A stretch of DNA of 64,000 nucleotides from DATKJS01 sp964551995 (lineage in GTDB: Bacteria > Acidobacteriota > Aminicenantia > Aminicenantales > Saccharicenantaceae), in assembly GCA_964551995.1 (NCBI GenBank), contig CAZKFD010000032.1:1-64000 (forward strand). The letters run 5' to 3'. The position numbers and the translations under genes were made by a program. The notes beneath the pieces are model-generated. The model saw only the letters and a list, made by a program, of their open reading frames with translations. It made no database searches and had not been told where the DNA came from. Shown piece after piece: positions 17,595-25,611 of the stretch (position 1 is its first letter; the number at the start of each line of letters is the position of its first letter).

Positions 17595-18375
17595 GACAGC
17601 AACCAAACCCAGGAGGGCCGCCAAGAGCGAGCCGCCAGCGAAGACCGAGGAGGGCACCCCCGTCTCCATCTTCATCATGGGAAAGCGCTACGAGGTGCCG
17701 CCGTCGCTGACCATCCAGAAAGCTCTCGAGTACGCCGGCTACCAGCTCATCCGGGGCTGCGGCTGCCGGGGCGGGATCTGCGGGGCCTGCGGGACCGTGT
17801 ATCGCTTTCCGAACTCCTACAGGATCGAGATCGGCCTGGCCTGCCAGACCGTGGTCCAGCCCGACATGTACATTACCCAGATCCCCTTCTTCCCGGCGAA
17901 TAAGGCGGTCTACGATATCGAGACCCTGCCCCCGGCGGGCGCGACCATTGCCGCCCTCTATCCCGAGATCTTCAAGTGCGTCGGCTGCGGGACCTGCACC
18001 CGGAGCTGCCCCATGGACATCGACGTCCTGGGCTACATCTCCAAGGCCATCCAGGGCGACCTGACGGCCGTGGCCGAGAGCTCCTTCGACTGCGTCATGT
18101 GCGGCCTCTGCGCGGCCCGCTGTCCGGCCGAGGAAGTCCAGTACAACATCGGCATCCTGGCCCGCCGGCTCTACGGGCGCCACATCGCGCCCCGGGCCGG
18201 CCACCTAGCCAAGGCCGTCGCGGCCGTGGAAGCGAAGAAGTATGACGTGGCCATCCAGGAACTCAAGAAGACGAGCCTGGACGACCTGAAGAAGCTTTAC
18301 AAGGCGCTTGAGGTCGAGCCCGACATGGCCGAGGAATCCTGGACGCCGAAGAACAAGTCCTATCTGGGAGAGTGA
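17587..18375 (+). CDS. frdB: Soluble fumarate reductase/succinate dehydrogenase iron-sulfur subunit
   Basis: 262 residues. After a ~25-residue Lys/Ala/Pro-rich start, a plant-type [2Fe-2S] domain with CGCRGGICGACGT and a later GLACQT, then a helical domain with two cubane motifs, CVGCGTCTRSCPM and CVMCGLCAARCPAEE. Two full CxxCxxCxxxC sets mean two [4Fe-4S] clusters; the [3Fe-4S] site of ordinary SdhB is not seen. In length it matches the N-terminal half of the methanogen thiol:fumarate reductase TfrB, without TfrB's CCG half. Overlaps mvhD and precedes frdA by 3 bp. No FrdC/FrdD membrane anchor is encoded nearby. Confidence 0.9.
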   Translation: MSKTATKPRRAAKSEPPAKTEEGTPVSIFIMGKRYEVPPSLTIQKALEYAGYQLIRGCGCRGGICGACGTVYRFPNSYRIEIGLACQTVVQPDMYITQIPFFPANKAVYDIETLPPAGATIAALYPEIFKCVGCGTCTRSCPMDIDVLGYISKAIQGDLTAVAESSFDCVMCGLCAARCPAEEVQYNIGILARRLYGRHIAPRAGHLAKAVAAVEAKKYDVAIQELKKTSLDDLKKLYKALEVEPDMAEESWTPKNKSYLGE

Positions 18376-18378
18376 ACG

Positions 18379-20055
18379 ATGCCCTACACCCCCGAACTCA
18401 AAGAACTCATCAAGAAAGTCGAGAAGACGCGGCCGGCCCGCGTGGAAAAGAAGCGGACGGGTGCGGAGTTCCCGGTCATGTCGCTCCAGGAGCGCGAAGC
18501 TATCCTGAGGTTCCATCCGGACTTCAAGGAGGAGGGGCGGTCCGAGATCCTCGTCGGGCCCAACAAGGGCTACCGGATTGCCAACGAGATGGTCCGGCTG
18601 TTCCACGCCAAGAGCCGCCTCGATCCCGACACTGTGGACTTGTCCCATGTTGACTACGAAACCGACCTCCTGATCATCGGCGCCGGCGGGGCGGGCTCGG
18701 CGGCGGCCCTCCTGGCCCGCGAGAACGGCGTCCGAGTCCTCATGACCACGAAGCTCCGCATCGGCGACGCGAACACGATGATGGCCGAGGGCGGCATCCA
18801 GGCGGCTTCGAAGGGCGAGAAGGACTCGCCGTATTACCACTACCTGGACGCGCTCGGCGGCGGCCACTTCAAGAACGACCCCGAGCTCGTCGAGACCCTG
18901 GTCCTCGAGGCCCCCAAGGTGCTGGCCTGGCTGGAGAAGCTGGGGGCCATGTTCTCCAAGTACGAGGACGGGCGCCTCAAGTCCCTTCACGGAGGCGGCA
19001 CGTCGCGCAAGCGCATGCACTACGCGGGCGATATCACGGGCGCGGAGATCATGCGGACGCTCCGCGACGAGGTCAAGAACCACCCCGACGACATCAAAAT
19101 CCTGGAGTTCTCTCCGGCCGTCGAGCTCCTTCTCAACGAGAAGGGGGCCTGCGCCGGAGCGGTCCTCTACAACCTCGAGACCGAGGAGTACCTCATCGTC
19201 AAGGCCAAGGCCGTGGTCCTGGCGACGGGAGGCTCGGGCCGCCTCCACATCCAGGGCTTCATGACGACGAACCATTACGGCGCGACCGGAGACGGGCTCA
19301 TCATGGGCTACCACGCCGGCGTGCCGGTCAAGTTCCTCCACACCGTCCAGTACCACCCGACGGGCGCCGTCTTCCCGGAGCAGGCCGAGGGGCTCCTCAT
19401 CACCGAGAAGTTCCGGGGCGCCGGGGCCAACGTCCTCAACGTCGACGGCGAGCAATTTGTCAACGAACGCGAGCCGCGCGACGTCGAATCCTCGGCCTTC
19501 ATCCGCGAGTGCCTCGAGCGGGGCAAGGGCGTGCCGACGCCGACGGGCAAGTTCGGCATCTGGCTCGACTCGCCGATGATCGACATCCTCAAGGGCGAGG
19601 GAACGGTCCGCAAGGAGTTTCCCGGCAAGTGGATCCTCTTCCACCGCTACGGCATCGACATCACTAAGGAGCCGATGCTCGTCTATCCCACGCTTCACTA
19701 TCAAAACGGGGGGCTGGCCATCAACCGCCGCACCGAGACGATCGTGCCGGGCCTGTTCGTCGCCGGCGAGGTCAGCGGCGGCGTCCACGGGGAGAACCGG
19801 CTGATGGGTAATTCCCTGCTCGACGTCGTGGTCTTCGGCCGGATCGCCGGCTGCACCGCGGCCGGCTACATCAACGAGGGCCACGATCAGGGCCGCGTCC
19901 TGTCCCTCGACCACGTCAAGGCCTACCACAAGGCCCTTGAGGCGGCCCACGTGCCCCTCGACCACCGGGTCGCGCCGATGCTCCTGCCCGACTACTCCAA
20001 TCCCGACGTCCGCAAGAAGCAGCTGACGACGAAATATCTCGGAACGATGCGGTAA
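18379..20055 (+). CDS. frdA: Soluble fumarate reductase/succinate dehydrogenase flavoprotein subunit
   Basis: 558 residues: a ~93-residue N-terminal extension of unknown role, then the FAD-binding start DLLIIGAGGAGSAAAL near residue 96. Substrate-site motifs are intact: HTVQYHPTG, FRGAGANVL, NGGLAINRRTET and GEVSGGVHGENRLMGNSLLD. The residue where succinate dehydrogenases attach FAD covalently (SHT..A.GG) is Asn132 here (ANTMMAEGGIQAA), so FAD is probably non-covalent. It should interconvert fumarate and succinate; the operon (hydrogenase, Hdr, Kor, fumarase) suggests fumarate reduction. L-aspartate oxidase is a relative but does not come with FrdB. Confidence 0.9.
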   Translation: MPYTPELKELIKKVEKTRPARVEKKRTGAEFPVMSLQEREAILRFHPDFKEEGRSEILVGPNKGYRIANEMVRLFHAKSRLDPDTVDLSHVDYETDLLIIGAGGAGSAAALLARENGVRVLMTTKLRIGDANTMMAEGGIQAASKGEKDSPYYHYLDALGGGHFKNDPELVETLVLEAPKVLAWLEKLGAMFSKYEDGRLKSLHGGGTSRKRMHYAGDITGAEIMRTLRDEVKNHPDDIKILEFSPAVELLLNEKGACAGAVLYNLETEEYLIVKAKAVVLATGGSGRLHIQGFMTTNHYGATGDGLIMGYHAGVPVKFLHTVQYHPTGAVFPEQAEGLLITEKFRGAGANVLNVDGEQFVNEREPRDVESSAFIRECLERGKGVPTPTGKFGIWLDSPMIDILKGEGTVRKEFPGKWILFHRYGIDITKEPMLVYPTLHYQNGGLAINRRTETIVPGLFVAGEVSGGVHGENRLMGNSLLDVVVFGRIAGCTAAGYINEGHDQGRVLSLDHVKAYHKALEAAHVPLDHRVAPMLLPDYSNPDVRKKQLTTKYLGTMR

Positions 20056-20075
20056 TCCATGAACGAGGTTCAGCC

Positions 20076-20354
20076 ATGCCGGTAAGGCAAAGAGAAAGAC
20101 CGTTCGGGCTCCCCAAGCCGGAAACGCCTCACGGCGAGATCATCATCCTCGAGGAAAGATGCAAGGGCTGCGGCTTCTGCATCGAGTACTGCCCGCACCA
20201 TGTCCTCATCACGGCCAAGAAGTACAATGCCAAGGGCTACCATCCGCCCGAGGTCGAGAAGGCCGAACTCTGCGTCAACTGCGGTTTCTGCCGTATGATC
20301 TGCCCGGAGTTCGCCATCTACACTTACGAACCCAGGACTGGGGAAAAACCATGA
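20076..20354 (+). CDS. korD: 2-oxoacid:ferredoxin oxidoreductase delta (ferredoxin) subunit
   Basis: 92 residues with two [4Fe-4S] motifs, CKGCGFCIEYCP near residue 29 and CVNCGFCRMICP near residue 65. This is the dicluster ferredoxin subunit of the four-subunit 2-oxoglutarate synthase. Its stop overlaps the korA ATG (ATGA). It links the TPP enzyme to the ferredoxin pool, which the HdrA of this operon could reduce. Confidence 0.9.
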   Translation: MPVRQRERPFGLPKPETPHGEIIILEERCKGCGFCIEYCPHHVLITAKKYNAKGYHPPEVEKAELCVNCGFCRMICPEFAIYTYEPRTGEKP

Positions 20355-21520
20355 AAGCCGATCCCAGAGGAGTTCTCACAGGTTCCCACTACCTCGACGG
20401 CGACCACGCCTGCTGCGAAGGGGCACTGACCGCCGGGTGCCGATTCATCGCCGGCTACCCCATCACACCCTCGACGGAGGTCGTCGAAAGGTTCGCCCGC
20501 CGCGCCCCGCTCATCGAGGGCGCCCTCTTCATCCAGATGGAGGACGAGCTCGCAGCCTCGATCGCCATCCAGGGCGCGGTCTGGGCCGGCAAGAAGGCCA
20601 TGACCGTGACCAGCGGCCCCGGCTTCTCCCTGATGATGGAGCACATCGGCCTCGCGGCCATGACCGAGACGCCGTGCCTCTTCGTTGACGTTCAGCGCGG
20701 CGGCCCGTCGACGGGCCTGCCGACGCTTCCCGGGCAGGCCGACATGATGCAGGCCCGCTGGGGCTCGCACGGCGACTACGAGATCATCGCCCTGTCGCCG
20801 AACTCGCCGCAGGAAGCCTTCAACCTGACCATCGACGCCTTCAACCTCTCCGAGCAGTACCGCGTGCCGGTGATGTTCATGATGGACGAGAGCGTCGGCC
20901 ACATGATGGAGCGGGTTGTCATCCCGCCCGCGGACCAGATCGAAATCACGCCGCGGCGCTACACCAAGCTCCCGCCCGGGAAGTACCTGCCGTTCAAGCC
21001 GGAGCCCGACCTCGTCCCCGACATGTTCAAGGCGGGCGACGGCTACCGCTTGCACGTGACCGGGCTGACGCACGACTTCCGGGGATACCCGGACATGAGT
21101 GCCGACATCCAGGAACAGCTCGTCCACAGGCTTGTCGACAAGATCCGGGTCAATGCGCCCAAGATCTGGCGCTATGAGGAGACGAGCGTCGAAGACGCCG
21201 ACGTCGTGATCGTCACCTACGGGATCACGTCGCGCCTGGCCATCGACGCGCTCAACATCGCCCGCGAGAAGGGGATCAAAGTCGGCATGCTCCGGCTGAT
21301 TGTCGTCTGGCCGTTCCCCGAGCGCCGGATCCGGGAGCTGGCCGTCCAGGGCAAGGCCATGGTCGTGGCCGAGATGAATTACGGCCAAATGTTCTACGAA
21401 GTCGACCGCTGCGCCCAGGGCAAGGTCCCGGTCGTGCTGGCCGGCCACGGCGGCGGCACGGTCCACCGGGTCGAAGACATCGTCGAAAGAATTATGGAGG
21501 CCTACCGGTGTCGGTCCTAA
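20351..21520 (+). CDS. korA: 2-oxoglutarate:ferredoxin oxidoreductase alpha subunit
   Basis: 389 residues from ATG 20351, which overlaps the korD stop; earlier codons in this frame belong to the korD region and are not family sequence. Pyrimidine-binding domain with AGCRFIAGYPITPSTEVVE, QMEDELAASIA and TSGPGFSLMME, then RGGPSTGLPT and the C-terminal transketolase-like domain. Together with KorB it carboxylates succinyl-CoA to 2-oxoglutarate with reduced ferredoxin, or runs oxidatively. Close relatives use other 2-oxoacids; the KorDABC order, next to fumarate reductase and fumarase, supports 2-oxoglutarate. Confidence 0.92.
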   Translation: MKADPRGVLTGSHYLDGDHACCEGALTAGCRFIAGYPITPSTEVVERFARRAPLIEGALFIQMEDELAASIAIQGAVWAGKKAMTVTSGPGFSLMMEHIGLAAMTETPCLFVDVQRGGPSTGLPTLPGQADMMQARWGSHGDYEIIALSPNSPQEAFNLTIDAFNLSEQYRVPVMFMMDESVGHMMERVVIPPADQIEITPRRYTKLPPGKYLPFKPEPDLVPDMFKAGDGYRLHVTGLTHDFRGYPDMSADIQEQLVHRLVDKIRVNAPKIWRYEETSVEDADVVIVTYGITSRLAIDALNIAREKGIKVGMLRLIVVWPFPERRIRELAVQGKAMVVAEMNYGQMFYEVDRCAQGKVPVVLAGHGGGTVHRVEDIVERIMEAYRCRS

Positions 21521-22410
21521 ACGAACTCGAGAAAGCATCCCTCAGCCCGTCCGTGGGCCAGACCAGTCCCGAGAAGCATCCGATGGACGATTTCATGCGG
21601 ATGGACCGCATGCCGCACATCTGGTGCTCGACCTGCGGCATCGGCGTCAGCGTCAACTGCTTCGCCAAGGCCCTGGAGAAGTGCAAGATCCCGCTCGACG
21701 AGGTCGTCGTCGTCTCGGGTATCGGCTGCACCGGCCGCGTCGCCGGCTACGTCAAGGTCGATTCCTTCCACACGACGCACGGCCGGGCCATCCCCTTCGC
21801 GACGGGCATGAAGCTGGCCAACCCCAAGCTCAAGGTCGTGGTCTTCAGCGGCGACGGGGACATCATCGCCATCGGCGGCAACCACTTCCTCAACGCCGCC
21901 CGCCGCAACATCGACATGACGGTCATCTGTATCAACAACTTCAACTATGCCATGACGGGCGGGCAGCTCGCCTCGACGACCCCCGAGGGGTCGATCCTGA
22001 CGACGTCGCCGTTCGGCAGTCACGAGGAGCCGTTCAACCTGCCTTTCCTGGCCGAGTCCGTCGGGGCCGTCTACGTCGCCCGCTGGACTTCCCTTCACAT
22101 TTACAACCAGACCAACTCCATGGTCGAGGCCATGAGGAAGCCGGGCTTCACGTTCATCGAGATCCTGGCTCCGTGCCCGACGATCTACGAGCGCCAGCAG
22201 AAGTTCGGCGACGGGCTCGACCGTCTCCGCTGGTACTGCGACAACAGCGAGATCCGGAACGGGGCCAACACCAGGGATGTCGATATCCGGCTGAATGCGG
22301 GAGTCGTGGTCGGCAAGTTCGTCGACAAGGAGCGGCCGACCTACCTGGAGAGCATGAACGCCCACTACAAAGAGAAGCTGGGCGACCGCTACAAGCCGTA
22401 CGAGGGATAA
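21508..22410 (+). CDS. korB: 2-oxoglutarate:ferredoxin oxidoreductase beta subunit (TPP)
   Basis: 300 residues from GTG 21508, overlapping korA by 13 bases. The TPP/Mg motif is GDGDIIAIGGNHFLNAARRN ending at INNFNYAMTGGQ, and cluster cysteines occur in HIWCSTCGIGV, GIGCTGR and APCPTIYE. It is the catalytic TPP subunit paired with KorA. Family length and motifs are complete. Confidence 0.94.
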   Translation: MSVLNELEKASLSPSVGQTSPEKHPMDDFMRMDRMPHIWCSTCGIGVSVNCFAKALEKCKIPLDEVVVVSGIGCTGRVAGYVKVDSFHTTHGRAIPFATGMKLANPKLKVVVFSGDGDIIAIGGNHFLNAARRNIDMTVICINNFNYAMTGGQLASTTPEGSILTTSPFGSHEEPFNLPFLAESVGAVYVARWTSLHIYNQTNSMVEAMRKPGFTFIEILAPCPTIYERQQKFGDGLDRLRWYCDNSEIRNGANTRDVDIRLNAGVVVGKFVDKERPTYLESMNAHYKEKLGDRYKPYEG

Positions 22411-22411
22411 G

Positions 22412-22960
22412 ATGGCAAGAACAGAAGTCAGAATCGGCGGGTTCGGCGGGCAGGGCGTCATCCTCACCGGATACGTTATCGGCAAGGCCGCCTCCCTGTT
22501 CGACAACAAGAACGCCACCATGACCCAGTCCTTCGGGCCCGAGGCCCGCGGCAGCGCCTGCAGCTCCCAGATCGTCATCTCCGAGGGTGCCATCCTCAAC
22601 CCGTATGTCAAGACCCCTCAGGTCATGGTCATCATGAGCCAGGAGGCCTTCACCAAGTTCTCCCCGGGGCTCGACGTCAACGGCATGATGCTCGTCGAGG
22701 AGGAGCTCGTCGACCCGCAGGGGCTGCCGTCGACGGTCCGGCTCTTCGGCATCCCGGCGACGCGGATCGCCGAGGGGCTCGGGAGGAAAGTCGTCCTCAA
22801 CATGGTCATGGCCGGGTTTTTCACTGCGGTGACGAAACTGGTGTCCAAAGACGCCATGAGGAAGGCCATCGAGACGTCCGTGCCCCGGGGAACCGAAGGG
22901 CTCAATCTCCTGGCCTTCGAAAAGGGCTTCGAGTACGGTCTGACCAAAGTTCAGAACTGA
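22412..22960 (+). CDS. korC: 2-oxoglutarate:ferredoxin oxidoreductase gamma subunit
   Basis: 182 residues, typical gamma-subunit size. Starts with the family signature VRIGGFGGQGVILTGYVIGKA-like segment near residue 6, followed by TQSFGPEARGSACSSQIVISEG, both conserved in KorC/PorG. It completes the KorDABC set; start one base after the korB stop. Confidence 0.93.
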   Translation: MARTEVRIGGFGGQGVILTGYVIGKAASLFDNKNATMTQSFGPEARGSACSSQIVISEGAILNPYVKTPQVMVIMSQEAFTKFSPGLDVNGMMLVEEELVDPQGLPSTVRLFGIPATRIAEGLGRKVVLNMVMAGFFTAVTKLVSKDAMRKAIETSVPRGTEGLNLLAFEKGFEYGLTKVQN

Positions 22961-22994
22961 CCCGGGCCCCGACCTTCCGCGAGGAGGAGGCAGT

Positions 22995-24605
22995 ATGCCC
23001 GAATTCCTGTACACCCCCATGTTTTCCCTCGGCAAGGACGCGACCGACTACGAGCCGCTCGGCCGGGAGCACGTCGCCGCGGCCTCGTTCGCCGGCCGCG
23101 ACGTCGTCACCGTCGCCCCGGAGGGGTTGGCCATGCTCGCAGAGCGCGCCTTCCACGATGTCGCCTTCCGCCTGCGGCCGTCGCATCTGAAGCAGGTTGC
23201 GGGCATCCTCAAGGACCCCGAAAGCTCGGCCAACGACCGCTATGTCGCCCTCGAGCTCCTGAAGAACGCCGTCATTTCGGCCGAAGGCGTGTTTCCCATG
23301 TGCCAGGATACGGGCACGGCCGTCATCAACGGCAAGAAGGGCCAGCAGGTCTGGACGAGCGGGGGCGACGAGGAAGCTCTCTCCCGCGGCGTCTTCAATG
23401 CCTACACGAAGAACTATTTCCGGTATTCGCAGAACGCCGCGCTCACGATGTACGAGGAGAAAAACACAGGGACGAACCTGCCGGCGCAGATCGACATCTC
23501 CGCCGTGCCCGGCGATGAGTATGGCTTCCTGTTCATCGCCAAGGGCGGAGGGTCGGCCAACAAAACGTACCTCTTCCAGGAGACCAAGGCCGTCCTCAAT
23601 CCCGACTCCCTGATGAAGTTCCTGACGGGCAAGATGAAGGCCGTCGGAACCGCGGCCTGCCCGCCCTACCATCTGGCAGTCGTCGTCGGCGGGACTTCGG
23701 CCGAGCTCGTCCTCAAGACCGTCAAGCTCGCCTCCGCCCGCTACCTCGATGGGCTGCCCGCGAAGGGCGGCCCTGGAGGGCACGCCTTCCGTGACCTCGA
23801 GCTCGAGGCGAAGCTCCTCGAGGCGTCGCGGAACTTCGGCCTCGGCGCGGGGTTCGGCGGGAAGTATTTTTGCCTGGACGTCCGGGTCGTCCGGCTGCCG
23901 CGCCACGGCGCCTCCTGCCCGATCGGCATGGGCGTCAGCTGCAACGCCGACCGGAACGTCAAGGCCAAGATCACCCGGGACGGGATCTTCCTCGAGCGGC
24001 TCGAGACCGACCCGTCGAAGTACCTCCCCGAGCCGCCTGGCACCGAGGCGGAGGCCGTGCCCATCGACCTCAACCGGCCCATGAGCGATATCCGGGCGGC
24101 GCTCAGCAAGTATCCCGTGGCGACGCGGCTCTCCCTCAACGGGCCGATCGTCGTCGCCCGGGACATCGCCCACGCCAGGCTCAAGGAGAAGCTGGACAAG
24201 GGGGAGGACCTGCCGGCGTATATCAAGGACCACATCATCTATTACGCCGGTCCGGCCAAGACGCCGCCGGGCTATCCGTCGGGTTCCTTCGGACCGACGA
24301 CGGCAGGGCGCATGGACGATTACGTTCCGATCTTCCAGAAACGGGGCGGGTCGCTCGTCATGCTGGCCAAGGGGAACCGGTCGAAAGGCGTCACGGAGTC
24401 CTGCAAGACCTACGGGGGGTTCTACCTCGGCTCGATCGGCGGGCCGGCCGCGCGGCTGGCCAAGGACTGCATCACGAGCCAGGAGATCCTGGCCTACCCC
24501 GAGCTGGGCATGGAGGCCATCTTCAAGATCACGGTCAAGGACTTCCCGGCGTTCATCATCGTCGACGACAAGGGCAACGACTTCTTCCAAAAATACCTCG
24601 GCTGA
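22995..24605 (+). CDS. fum: Class I fumarate hydratase (fused alpha-beta, [4Fe-4S])
   Basis: 536 residues, the fused FumA/FumB-type architecture. Cluster cysteines lie in FPMCQDTGTAVINGKKG, GTAACPPYHLAVVVGGTSAE and RHGASCPIGMGVSCNADRN. It interconverts malate and fumarate and is oxygen-sensitive. GAGGAGG ribosome site precedes ATG 22995. As last gene of the long operon it supplies fumarate to FrdAB, matching a reductive TCA branch from malate to 2-oxoglutarate. No clear terminator follows; the next 100 bp become AT-rich at the toxin-antitoxin cassette. Confidence 0.95.
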   Translation: MPEFLYTPMFSLGKDATDYEPLGREHVAAASFAGRDVVTVAPEGLAMLAERAFHDVAFRLRPSHLKQVAGILKDPESSANDRYVALELLKNAVISAEGVFPMCQDTGTAVINGKKGQQVWTSGGDEEALSRGVFNAYTKNYFRYSQNAALTMYEEKNTGTNLPAQIDISAVPGDEYGFLFIAKGGGSANKTYLFQETKAVLNPDSLMKFLTGKMKAVGTAACPPYHLAVVVGGTSAELVLKTVKLASARYLDGLPAKGGPGGHAFRDLELEAKLLEASRNFGLGAGFGGKYFCLDVRVVRLPRHGASCPIGMGVSCNADRNVKAKITRDGIFLERLETDPSKYLPEPPGTEAEAVPIDLNRPMSDIRAALSKYPVATRLSLNGPIVVARDIAHARLKEKLDKGEDLPAYIKDHIIYYAGPAKTPPGYPSGSFGPTTAGRMDDYVPIFQKRGGSLVMLAKGNRSKGVTESCKTYGGFYLGSIGGPAARLAKDCITSQEILAYPELGMEAIFKITVKDFPAFIIVDDKGNDFFQKYLG

Positions 24606-24673
24606 CGCCGGCCTTCAGCCGGGCGAATGAGAATTTCCGGGAGGGGGGAGGTCTTGTATAAAGAATAATTTTC

Positions 24674-24702
24674 TTGACATTATGCACATTTGTGCATACA
24701 AT
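24674..24702 (+). promoter_or_regulatory. brnTA promoter with embedded operator palindrome
   Basis: TTGACA (24674-24679), 17 bp, TACAAT (24697-24702). The spacer and part of the -10 are filled by a perfect palindrome TATGCACATTTGTGCATA (24681-24698; two 8-bp arms around TT). This is the classic layout of an autoregulated toxin-antitoxin operator; BrnA, the DNA-binding antitoxin, is the likely binder. Confidence 0.75.
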
Positions 24703-24706
24703 AATA

Positions 24707-24975
24707 ATGAATTATCAGTGGGATCCGAAGAAGGCTGAAGAAAACAGGAAAAGCATGGGATTCGTTTCTCGGACGCGGCATCCGTTTTTTCGGACGAGCG
24801 GATGATAACGATCGCGGACGATGATCCGGATGAACAGCGTTTTGTTGGTATCGGGTTGGACGCTTTTAGCAGGATATTGGTTGTCGTTTATTATTGGCAA
24901 TTTGATGATATCAGGATCGTCTCTGCGAGAAAGGCGACAAGGAGCGAACGAAGACAGTATGAGAGTAAGCAATGA
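24707..24975 (+). pseudogene. brnT: BrnT-type ribonuclease toxin with a single-base frameshift
   Basis: From ATG 24707 the reading is MNYQWDPKKAEENRK, the BrnT N-terminus, then frame is lost at a run of four A (24749-24752). Moving one base, the reading continues at CAT 24754 as HGIRFSDAASVFSD, DDDPDEQRFVGIG and IRIVSARKATRSERRQYE, the normal BrnT body and end, stopping at TGA 24973. A single missing A restores an ~89-residue toxin. BrnT is an RNase that BrnA neutralises. The TGA overlaps the brnA ATG, confirming the second frame as original. Possible meanings: inactivated toxin, sequencing error in a homopolymer, or slippage. Confidence 0.85.
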
Positions 24976-25325
24976 AAAGAGAATATGATTTCAGCAAGGG
25001 CATAAGAGGGGCTATCGACAGATCCTCTCCGAGGAAAATCCGCATCACCATCCGCCTGGATAATGACGTCATCGAATGGTTCCGATCTCAGGTGGAAGCT
25101 AAAGGCGGAGGTAATTATCAGACAATGATTAACAACGCGCTTAAGGAATATATTAATAATCCAGCCCAGGCGCTCAGAGATGCGCTCAGAGATACGATTG
25201 AAGAATATCTATATAATCAGCGCTTATCGATACCAGTGAAAACGGCCGTGACTGAAGAAATACGCCGCGATATTCCATTGAAGGCCGATTCTTCTGTCAC
25301 AACTGCAGAAATGACTATTCATTGA
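24972..25325 (+). CDS. brnA: BrnA-type antitoxin
   Basis: 117 residues. The core KIRITIRLDNDVIEWFRSQ and GNYQTMINNALKEYI is the ribbon-helix-helix BrnA antitoxin domain (about residues 20-60). The ~55 residues after it are longer than usual. BrnA binds BrnT and its own promoter. ATG 24972 overlaps the brnT stop. AT-rich composition unlike the neighbours marks the cassette as acquired. The antitoxin frame is intact although the toxin frame is broken. Confidence 0.88.
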   Translation: MKREYDFSKGIRGAIDRSSPRKIRITIRLDNDVIEWFRSQVEAKGGGNYQTMINNALKEYINNPAQALRDALRDTIEEYLYNQRLSIPVKTAVTEEIRRDIPLKADSSVTTAEMTIH

Positions 25326-25344
25326 AATTATGGAGAAGAACATA

Positions 25345-25611
25345 ATGCCTGAAATCAAGAATATCGAGTTCAGTTATAGGGAAGTGGCCGAGGCTCTGAT
25401 TCGTTTTAACAAAATCAGATCTGGGTTATGGGGAATATCCATTAAGTTCGGAATACAAGGAGCTAACATCGGACAGGGTCCGTCAGCCGATCTCACTCCG
25501 GCTGCGATTGTGCCGATTCTTAATATAGGACTGCAGAGATTTGACGCCCCGAATAATCTGACCATTGATGCCGGTCAGCTTGAGTCGGGAGAAAGTAGAA
25601 AGAAGAGCTGA
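25345..25611 (+). CDS. Small protein of unknown function in the brnTA cassette
   Basis: 88 residues from ATG 25345, chosen because GGAGAAG lies 6 nt upstream; ATG 25330 would add five residues. Not recognised. No signal peptide, membrane segment or cysteine. Mixed composition with a central Gly/Ile/Pro-rich stretch (GIQGANIGQGPSADL, AAIVPILNIGLQRF). It shares the AT-rich character of brnTA, follows brnA by 19 bp and is probably part of the same acquired unit. Its stop TGA overlaps the CTG that most likely starts the next gene. Confidence 0.6.
   Translation: MPEIKNIEFSYREVAEALIRFNKIRSGLWGISIKFGIQGANIGQGPSADLTPAAIVPILNIGLQRFDAPNNLTIDAGQLESGESRKKS

Noticed and set aside
18205..19965. 586-codon minus-strand open frame
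   Set aside because: Exactly antisense to frdA/frdB, which carry complete flavoprotein and cluster motifs.
24715..24972. 85-codon minus-strand frame in the AT-rich island
   Set aside because: Antisense to the BrnT homology, which explains the DNA fully once a one-base shift is allowed.
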